Shown here: positions 23,696-29,090 of the stretch, piece by piece | Position numbering within the stretch: the stretch's first letter is position 1 | Layout: each line of letters starts with the position of its first letter | Assembly (NCBI GenBank): GCA_002305765.1 | Contig: DBQU01000116.1 | Span: forward strand, 1 to 29,090 | Source of the DNA: Deltaproteobacteria bacterium UBA1386 | GTDB taxonomy: Bacteria; Desulfobacterota; Syntrophorhabdia; Syntrophorhabdales; Syntrophorhabdaceae | DNA length: 29,090 bases | Direction: 5' to 3' | The notes under the pieces: generated by a model | What the model saw: only the letters and a program-made list of their open reading frames with translations | The model's database searches: none | What the model was told of the DNA's origin: nothing | Position numbers and translations under genes: made by a program

Positions 23696-25195
23696 GTCAG
23701 GTTTGAACTGTCTGAGACGTCTTGCCAGAGTGGAGAGGCTGATCCCGAGCTTATGGGCCGCCTCTTCGTTGGACTTTGACTGATCGAGGGCCGTCCTGAT
23801 GAGCTTGATCTCAAATTCCCTCACCGACTCGTCAAGGGGCCTCAATTCCCGCATTTCAGCAAGGTCGCCGCGCTCCGGGGCGCTGAACCTTTTCGGAAGG
23901 TGCTCGACCGTCACAAGATCTTCGTTGGCGAGCACGACGAGCTGCTCCACGAGGTTGGCGAGCTCGCGGACGTTGCCGGGCCACCTGTAAGCGATCAACC
24001 GTTCGACGACCTCCTGGGTCAGTTTCACCTTCAGGTTGTATCTGCTGTTGAACTCGTTGAGATAGTGTTTGATCAGGAAGGGTATCTCTTCCCGCCGCTC
24101 TCTGAGGGCCGGTATGTGGAAGGGAACGACGTTGAGCCGGTAATAGAGATCTTCCCTGAAGTTGCCGGTCTTCACCATCTTTTCCACGTCCCTGTTCGTA
24201 GCCGCTATTATCCTCGCGTCCACCTTCTTGGGTTTTGTGCCTCCCACGCGTGCCACTTCCTGGTCCTGGATGACGGAAAGGAGCTTCACCTGCAGGCGCA
24301 GGGGAAGGTCTCCGATCTCGTCGAGGAAGATCGTACCTTTATCGGCTATCTCGAAGTATCCCGCTTTCCCCTCTCTCCTGGCACCCGTGAAAGCGCCGGC
24401 TTCGTGGCCGAAGAGCTCCGACTCCAGGAGATCGGGGGGTATGGCGCCGCAGTTGATCTTCACGAAGGTGCCCGTTTCCATCCGGGGAGAGGCCTCATGG
24501 ATGAGGCGTGCGACGAGGTCTTTGCCCACGCCCGACTCACCGAGGATCAGCACCGTCGTGTCGATCCGGGCTATCCGGTAGGCGGTCTCGATAACCTGCT
24601 TCATCCGTTCGCTGTGGGCCACGAAGGCCGAAGGGGCCTTCTGCATTCGTCTCGCCTCGTGGAGCTCAAGGAGGTATTTCGACACGAGTTTCTGCGACTG
24701 CTTGTATTTTTCCTTGAGGTGGTTCAGCTCGGTGATGTCCCGCAGGTTGCAGTACACCTTGGAGATCCTGCCGTGCTTGTCGAAGACGGGTATGCCCGTG
24801 GAGAGCACCTGTCTCCCGGCGATGGTATTGATGAGCACCGTCTGGGCTTTGCCCGTCTCCAGGACTTTGAGCGTTGCCCCGGTGTCCGAGATGCCTTCCC
24901 TGACGAGCTCTTCGATCTTGCGGCCGATGATGTCGGCGTTCTTGATGCCCATGACCCTCTCGAATGCCGGATTGAGGAGGAGGAGCCGGCTCTCGCCGTC
25001 GGCGATGGCCATGGCGTCGTAGGAGTTCTCGATCATCGCGAGGAGGTCGTTGTTGCGTTCCTCGAGCTCGCGGATCTTCTGTTCAAGCTTGTCGGTCTTT
25101 TTCATCTTTTCCGCAGCCCCGGTGTCGGCGGCAGGACCCGTGGCGCCGCCGCGTTTTTGGATTGCAAATTTCGTACCCAGGATCTTCTTCGTCAT
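23684..25195 (-). CDS. PAS domain sigma-54-dependent transcriptional activator (enhancer-binding protein)
   Basis: A 503-residue NtrC-class activator. Order: a short coiled coil (about 34-52), a PAS domain (about 50-157), a linker helix, an AAA+ domain with Walker A GESGVGKD (219-226), the sigma-54 contact motif GAFTGA (267-272) and Walker B GTIFLDE (287-293), and a Fis-type helix-turn-helix at the C-terminus (EEAAHKLGISLSTLARRL). There is no receiver domain, so activity is probably set by a ligand or redox signal at the PAS domain rather than by phosphorylation. I choose ATG 25195 over a GTG 12 bases upstream because GGAG lies just before it. It is encoded 202 bp upstream of the liv-ligase unit on the same strand, with a sigma-54 promoter and palindromes between. 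Confidence 0.95.
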   Translation of the reverse strand: MTKKILGTKFAIQKRGGATGPAADTGAAEKMKKTDKLEQKIRELEERNNDLLAMIENSYDAMAIADGESRLLLLNPAFERVMGIKNADIIGRKIEELVREGISDTGATLKVLETGKAQTVLINTIAGRQVLSTGIPVFDKHGRISKVYCNLRDITELNHLKEKYKQSQKLVSKYLLELHEARRMQKAPSAFVAHSERMKQVIETAYRIARIDTTVLILGESGVGKDLVARLIHEASPRMETGTFVKINCGAIPPDLLESELFGHEAGAFTGARREGKAGYFEIADKGTIFLDEIGDLPLRLQVKLLSVIQDQEVARVGGTKPKKVDARIIAATNRDVEKMVKTGNFREDLYYRLNVVPFHIPALRERREEIPFLIKHYLNEFNSRYNLKVKLTQEVVERLIAYRWPGNVRELANLVEQLVVLANEDLVTVEHLPKRFSAPERGDLAEMRELRPLDESVREFEIKLIRTALDQSKSNEEAAHKLGISLSTLARRLRQFKPDSHS

Positions 25196-25276
25196 CGCAC
25201 TCCACACCCCGGCTTGCCGCGGGTATCCTGCTGATCTCTCGATGGATGACGCCCGGCATCATTCCCGTACGCTGAG

Positions 25277-25304
25277 ATTCTACCATTGAGAGAAGAAAAA
25301 TCAA
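25277..25304 (-). promoter_or_regulatory. Candidate sigma-70 promoter for the activator gene
   Basis: On the minus strand TTGATT (25299-25304) and TAGAAT (25277-25282) are 16 bp apart, about 80 nt before the activator ATG. The -10 matches 5 of 6 bases and the -35 matches 4 of 6. This fits an activator made constitutively at low level. Confidence 0.4.
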
Positions 25305-25378
25305 CACCCTCCTCGCGATCGCAAGGCCTGGCAGAGACCGGGAGCCCCTATTTACATTGCAGTTGGCGGGGGTGTAAT

Positions 25379-25936
25379 ATGGAAGGAATGACAGTTTCCG
25401 TGCCGCGAAGGATGTCGACACTCGTTCTTGGGGCAGTCACCTTTTGCCTGGTGACCCTGCTGCTCACCGGATGCGCGGGGATTCCTGACGGGGTCGAGGC
25501 CGTAAAGGGGTTCGACGTGAACAGGTACCTGGGGACCTGGTACGAGATAGCGAGACTCGACCATCCTTTCGAACGGGGCCTTTCGAAGGTCCGGGCGGAA
25601 TATACCCTGAGGGAAGACGGCGGTGTCAACGTTATCAACATGGGGTTCGATCGGCGGAAGAAGGAGTGGAAGACGGCTACGGGGAAGGCGTATTTTGTGG
25701 AGGGTCCCAACGTGGGCAGGCTGAAGGTGTCTTTTTTCGGCCCCTTTTACGGTGGATATAACATCCTTGAGCTGGACAGCAACTATTCCCATGCGCTGGT
25801 ATGCGGGCCCAGCAGGAAATACTTGTGGATACTCGCGCGGAAGCCGGAGATGGAGGAGAATGCAAAGGCCGTGCTCGTGGAAAAGGCCAGAAGCCTGGGT
25901 TTTGACACGAGCGAGCTTATCTTCGTGGAGCATTAG
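25379..25936 (+). CDS. blc: Outer-membrane lipocalin lipoprotein, Blc family
   Basis: A 185-residue bacterial lipocalin. The lipoprotein signal ends in LLTGC, so the mature protein is lipid-anchored. The defining first lipocalin motif is YLGTWYEIARLDHPFERG, followed by beta-strand segments typical of Blc (VRAEYTLREDGGVNVIN, ATGKAYFVEGPNVGRLKVSFFGPFYGGYNI) and the third motif region WILARKP. Blc proteins bind lysophospholipids or other lipids and respond to envelope stress in better-known bacteria. The start at 25379 is set by GGGGGTG six bases upstream; ATG 25388 is also possible. It is divergent from the sigma-54 activator and 28 bp upstream of an EFR1-type gene, so the two are probably cotranscribed. 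Confidence 0.92.
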   Translation: MEGMTVSVPRRMSTLVLGAVTFCLVTLLLTGCAGIPDGVEAVKGFDVNRYLGTWYEIARLDHPFERGLSKVRAEYTLREDGGVNVINMGFDRRKKEWKTATGKAYFVEGPNVGRLKVSFFGPFYGGYNILELDSNYSHALVCGPSRKYLWILARKPEMEENAKAVLVEKARSLGFDTSELIFVEH

Positions 25937-25964
25937 AACAGGTCGGCAGTCAAAGGATGGGTAC

Positions 25965-26792
25965 ATGGACGTAAAAACAGTAACCCGTGTTTATTTTTCT
26001 CCCACGGGCACGACGAGAAGGATCGCCGAGAGCGTAGCGGCGGGGATCGCGGGTGACGGAGAAGCTGTTTTCGACTGCACGAAGAGATCATGGCGCGGGC
26101 AAGTCCCGGGAACCTTTCGCGATGACGTCGTGATACTCGCCGCGCCCGTCTATTACGGGAGGCTCCCCGAGCCGGCGGTGGATTGCTTCACCAGGTTGAC
26201 CGCCGACAAGACCCCCGCGGTCCTCGTGGCCGTTTACGGCAACAGGGCCTATGACGATGCCCTGATCGAACTGTTCGATATCGCCGTGGCACGGGGGTTC
26301 GTTCCCATAGCCGCGGGTGCCTTCATCGGGGAACACTCGTACTCGACCGAAGCTCTCCCCATGGCGCCCGGACGGCCTGACGCGGAAGACCTGACGGCCG
26401 CCCGGGAGTTTGGCACGGCAGTCATGAAGAAACTGACGGCCATCAGGTCCCTGGAAGCGGTGAATCCTGTCCGGGTTCCGTGCGACAGGCCGTACATCGA
26501 ACCGGAAGGCCTGCATCGATTGAGACGTATGCGGCAGAGTTCCTCTGTCACACCCGAAACGGATGCGTCGCTCTGCACCAGATGCAACAAGTGTATCGAA
26601 GCCTGCCCGCAGGACGCCATCGACCGCGTCGACGTGACGAGAACGGACAAAGAGGAATGCATACTGTGCTGTGCCTGCGTGAAGGTATGTCCCGTCGGCG
26701 CGCGGCGCTTCACGGAGCCCGCGTTCTTCCCTCTCCTGAAAAAAATACAGGAACTGTGCCGGGAAAGAAAAGAACCGGAATGTTATCTCTGA
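25965..26792 (+). CDS. EFR1-type flavodoxin/ferredoxin fusion protein
   Basis: A 275-residue cytoplasmic redox protein. The N-terminal part has a flavodoxin-like FMN phosphate loop, VYFSPTGTTRRIAESVAAGI, and a loop APVYYGRLPEPA that would contact the flavin. The C-terminal part carries two [4Fe-4S] motifs, CTRCNKCIEACP and CILCCACVKVCP. This is the architecture of the EFR1 family, common in anaerobes, which probably moves electrons between flavin and clusters; the partners are unknown. The start at 25965 has AGGATGG five bases upstream. Transcription with the lipocalin is likely from the 28-bp spacing, but a functional link between a lipid-binding lipoprotein and this protein is not obvious. 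Confidence 0.9.
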   Translation: MDVKTVTRVYFSPTGTTRRIAESVAAGIAGDGEAVFDCTKRSWRGQVPGTFRDDVVILAAPVYYGRLPEPAVDCFTRLTADKTPAVLVAVYGNRAYDDALIELFDIAVARGFVPIAAGAFIGEHSYSTEALPMAPGRPDAEDLTAAREFGTAVMKKLTAIRSLEAVNPVRVPCDRPYIEPEGLHRLRRMRQSSSVTPETDASLCTRCNKCIEACPQDAIDRVDVTRTDKEECILCCACVKVCPVGARRFTEPAFFPLLKKIQELCRERKEPECYL

Positions 26793-26795
26793 ACT

Positions 26796-26823
26796 CGAAA
26801 CCCGCAACCCGGAACACGCAACC
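26796..26823 (+). repeat. 7-bp tandem repeat array after the EFR1-type gene
   Basis: Four units of exactly seven bases (cgaaacc, cgcaacc, cggaaca, cgcaacc) start 4 bases after the TGA stop at 26790-26792. The sequence differs from the 9-bp family and from the CACCCAT array. Confidence 0.75.
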
Positions 26824-26956
26824 GTCTTTTCCTTCCGCATCCTTTCCGCAGTCTTAAGTTTGATTACCGATATGACGACAACGTTTAAAGACCATGAGTG
26901 GAGGCGCTCATCGTCGAGAAGTTGCAATCGACTCGACACAGCAAAGGGGAGGAGCA

Positions 26957-28570
26957 ATGGGATTGCAGAACATCAGGATAGGAAAACGGCTGGCAGGCGG
27001 CTACACCATATTCATCATCATCATCGTCATCCTGTGCGTGATCAGTTACATGAACATGCGAGACACGGATGCCAGGGCCAATGAGATCACCAACGTGAAC
27101 TTCCAGAAGGCCATGATGGCCAACGCCATTCTGACGAACCTTCAGTTCATCAACAAGGAGACGGGCAAGGCCGTATACACGAAGGATAAATCCCCGTTAA
27201 AGACGATCGGGGAAAAGCGCAAGCTTTACATAGCGGCACTGGAGAAGCTCGAAAAACTGGAAACGGACGCGAAGGGCAAGGCTATCCTCAACAAGTTCAA
27301 AACCACGGTGAAAGAAGCGAGAGAGAGCAACATAAAGCTCGCGGGCGAGATAGAGGCGGGCAATTTCGCCGAAGCGGCAGCGCTCTACAGCGCCAGTGTC
27401 GATCCCGCGGTGTCAAGATTCATAGAGATCCTCACGGAACTCATCGATCACCAGGATAAGGGTGTCCAGGCGAAGTACAGGGAGATCATAGACAGCAACA
27501 ACAGGGTCAAGATCCTGCTGGCGACCTTCGGCATTATCTCCATCGTAGTCTGCGTTCTCATCAGTGTCCTGATCACCCGGAGCATTACCGCGCCGATCCA
27601 GAAGAATATCTCGGTGGCGCAGACCCTTGCGGACGGCAACCTCGCCGTCGATGTGGAAACTGACAGGAAGGACGAGCTCGGGGACGAGATGCGGGCATTC
27701 AGGGTGATGGTCGACAAATGGAAGGCGCTGATCGCCGAGGTCAAGTCGTCCGCGACCAGCGTGGCCTCCGCGAGCCACCAGTTGAGCGTGAACGCCGAAG
27801 AGCTTGCGAAGGGCGGAACAACGCAGGTGGAAAGGACCATCCAGGTATCCACCGCCTCGGAGGAGATGTCCCAGGCCTCTCTCGATATCGCAAGAAACGC
27901 CAACAACATATCGGAATCGGCGAAGGACATGGTGGGCACCGCCGAGAACGGCAACAACATCGTAAACAGGTCGGTGGACGAGGTGAAGGAGATCTCGAAG
28001 ACGGTCCACAAGGCCTCGGAGTTGGTGAAGGATCTGGGCAACCAATCAGAGAAGATCGGGGAGATCGTGAACGTGATCAACGAGATAGCCGATCAGACGA
28101 ACCTCCTTGCCCTCAACGCGGCCATCGAGGCTGCCAGGGCCGGAGAGGCGGGCAGAGGCTTTGCCGTCGTGGCCGATGAGGTCAAGAAGCTCGCCGAAAG
28201 GACCAGCAAATCGACCCAGGAGATAGGCAGCATGATCGGTTCCATCAAGACGGGCGTGGACCGGGCCGTAAAGTCGATGGATGAAGCGTCCGAGAGCGTG
28301 CAGACAGGCGTGGATCTTTCCGGAGAGGCAGGAGCAGCGCTGGTGGAGATCGTGAACAGCGCCTCCAACCTCCAGTCCCTGGTGCAGCAGATTGCCGCGG
28401 CGATAGAGGAGATGAATAGCACCACCGATGAGATCGCGAAGGACATCGAGCAGGTGGCGTCCGTCACCAGGGAATCGTCGAACTCCGCCGAACAGGTGAC
28501 GCAGGCGGCCCTCGAACTGAGCACCCTTTCGGTGAGCCTGGAGAAGGCGGTGCAGGAGTTCAAGATATAG
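26957..28570 (+). CDS. Methyl-accepting chemotaxis protein
   Basis: A 537-residue transmembrane chemoreceptor. TM1 is about 13-33 (YTIFIIIIVILCVISYMNM); an extracytoplasmic, mostly helical sensor region of about 150 residues resembles a four-helix bundle; TM2 is about 185-207 (LLATFGIISIVVCVLISVLI); a HAMP domain and a long signalling coiled coil follow. The highly conserved hairpin tip EIADQTNLLALNAAIEAARAGE is intact, so it should couple to CheA/CheW. There is no C-terminal NWETF-like pentapeptide for CheR/CheB tethering. The start at 26957 is fixed by GGGGAGGAG just upstream; the frame is open farther upstream but lacks a site. The ligand is unknown. No other chemotaxis genes are in the window. 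Confidence 0.96.
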   Translation: MGLQNIRIGKRLAGGYTIFIIIIVILCVISYMNMRDTDARANEITNVNFQKAMMANAILTNLQFINKETGKAVYTKDKSPLKTIGEKRKLYIAALEKLEKLETDAKGKAILNKFKTTVKEARESNIKLAGEIEAGNFAEAAALYSASVDPAVSRFIEILTELIDHQDKGVQAKYREIIDSNNRVKILLATFGIISIVVCVLISVLITRSITAPIQKNISVAQTLADGNLAVDVETDRKDELGDEMRAFRVMVDKWKALIAEVKSSATSVASASHQLSVNAEELAKGGTTQVERTIQVSTASEEMSQASLDIARNANNISESAKDMVGTAENGNNIVNRSVDEVKEISKTVHKASELVKDLGNQSEKIGEIVNVINEIADQTNLLALNAAIEAARAGEAGRGFAVVADEVKKLAERTSKSTQEIGSMIGSIKTGVDRAVKSMDEASESVQTGVDLSGEAGAALVEIVNSASNLQSLVQQIAAAIEEMNSTTDEIAKDIEQVASVTRESSNSAEQVTQAALELSTLSVSLEKAVQEFKI

Positions 28571-28575
28571 AGATT

Positions 28576-28611
28576 GGCTTGAACCGCTTGAATGGTTTGA
28601 ACCGCTTCAAT
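28576..28611 (+). repeat. 9-bp tandem repeat array after the chemoreceptor gene
   Basis: Four exact-period units (ggcttgaac, cgcttgaat, ggtttgaac, cgcttcaat) begin 6 bases after the TAG stop at 28568-28570, in gene orientation. Two decayed units (ggcctgaat, cgttagaag) follow at about 28635-28652. Confidence 0.85.
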
Positions 28612-28683
28612 GTTAGAGGCGAAAGACGGGAAAATGGCCTGAATCGTTAGAAGACCGTTGGAACTGTTGAGAAAAGAGGTGGT

Positions 28684-29090
28684 ATGGAGATAGTTGTTCA
28701 TTTCAAGGCGGGAGAGACGGTTGTCAGGGAAGGGGAGCGCGGAAAGGGCTTCTACGTGCTCCAGGAGGGTGCGCTGGCGGTACTGAAGGATGGAGTGGAA
28801 GTCGCGAAGATCACGGAGCCGGGTGTGATATTCGGCGAGATGAGCGATGTGCTGGACGAGCCCAGGACATGCACGGTCGTGGCCAGGGCGAACAGCTACG
28901 TGCTCCACATACCCAAGAACATAGATGAGATCGTGGACGCCTACCCGTCGATCGCGAAGAAGCTGATCATCACCCTGGCGAGACGCCTCAAGGACACGAC
29001 GAAGAACCTTCTCGTGTTCGCAGCGGATGAAACGGTGTTTGCGGCGAAGAAAGAGGGACAGAAACGGTTCCAGGTTCCAGCAACTGTGTT
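28684..29090 (+). CDS. Cyclic-nucleotide-binding-domain protein (3' end outside window)
   Basis: An open frame from ATG 28684 to the window end, 135 codons without a stop. AGAGGTGG precedes the start. The translation begins MEIVVHFKAGETVVREGERG and continues with FYVLQEGALAVLKDG and the phosphate-binding cassette FGEMSDVLDEPRTCTV, which keeps the Glu and Arg that contact the cyclic nucleotide. This is the cNMP-binding fold of CRP-like proteins. I see no helix-turn-helix in the visible part, so it may be a stand-alone cNMP sensor. The last visible codons run into a 7-bp repeat (ggttcca twice, 29066-29079), so the real C-terminus may have been lengthened by repeat sequence. Confidence 0.85.
   Translation, partial: MEIVVHFKAGETVVREGERGKGFYVLQEGALAVLKDGVEVAKITEPGVIFGEMSDVLDEPRTCTVVARANSYVLHIPKNIDEIVDAYPSIAKKLIITLARRLKDTTKNLLVFAADETVFAAKKEGQKRFQVPATV

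Noticed and set aside
26860..26890. Possible sigma-28 flagellar-type promoter before the chemoreceptor gene
   Set aside because: TTAAGTTT and CCGATA are both present but only about 5 bp apart instead of about 11, so the elements cannot form a promoter of that type.

Overview
The window is GC-rich bacterial DNA (about 60% by eye) with compact genes on both strands and no rRNA, tRNA, CRISPR array, prophage or insertion sequence that I can see. Several genes fit an anaerobic, carboxylate-degrading member of the former Deltaproteobacteria, for example a syntroph of the Syntrophorhabdus or Syntrophobacterales type. These are a fused aldehyde-oxidoreductase-type molybdenum hydroxylase like that of Desulfovibrio gigas, an uptake ABC transporter with an acyl-CoA ligase, a DUF6125-like protein, an EFR1-type flavodoxin/ferredoxin fusion, and a PAS/sigma-54 activator. 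The placement is inference from gene content; no rRNA is available to test it.

Layout. Positions 75-503 encode a small YkgJ-like cysteine-cluster protein (minus). Positions 651-6664 (minus) hold a complete tripartite RND efflux operon: adaptor lipoprotein, HAE1 pump, NodT-type outer-membrane lipoprotein. A repeat-rich 545-bp gap follows. Next is an exported TPR-CHAT (caspase-like) protein (7210-9879, minus), apparently coupled to a 16-codon leader ORF. Divergent from it are an orphan family-3 solute-binding protein (10152-10940) and a molybdenum hydroxylase (11018-13681). A REP-like element precedes a TusE/DsrC-like sulfur carrier overlapping a cysteine desulfurase (13950-15487). A convergent MFS transporter lies at 15506-16681.

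The most coherent system lies on the minus strand from 25195 down to 16897. A PAS-AAA+-Fis sigma-54 activator sits just upstream of a seven-gene unit: LivK-like binding protein, livH, livM, livG, livF, acyl-CoA ligase, DUF6125-like protein. The 202-bp gap between activator and unit contains a near-perfect -24/-12 promoter (TGGCAC-N5-TTGCA) about 30 nt before the first gene. A perfect TGTCA/TGACA-type palindrome lies about 107 bp upstream of the predicted start. A second, imperfect copy is exactly 70 bp farther and overlaps the activator's stop codon. I read this as a self-contained module: sense a small carboxylate (or a related signal), switch on sigma-54 transcription, import the acid by ABC transport and trap it as its CoA thioester.

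The right end carries a lipocalin lipoprotein with an EFR1-type redox protein, a methyl-accepting chemotaxis protein, and the start of a cyclic-nucleotide-binding-domain protein cut by the window edge.

Overlaid on this is an unusual pattern of short degenerate tandem repeats. Arrays of a 9-bp unit near GCTTGAATC begin at or just after the stop codons of six genes, always with the same strand orientation as the gene. Other gene ends carry 7-bp arrays of different sequence. The stop codon of the molybdenum hydroxylase is itself inside a repeat unit.
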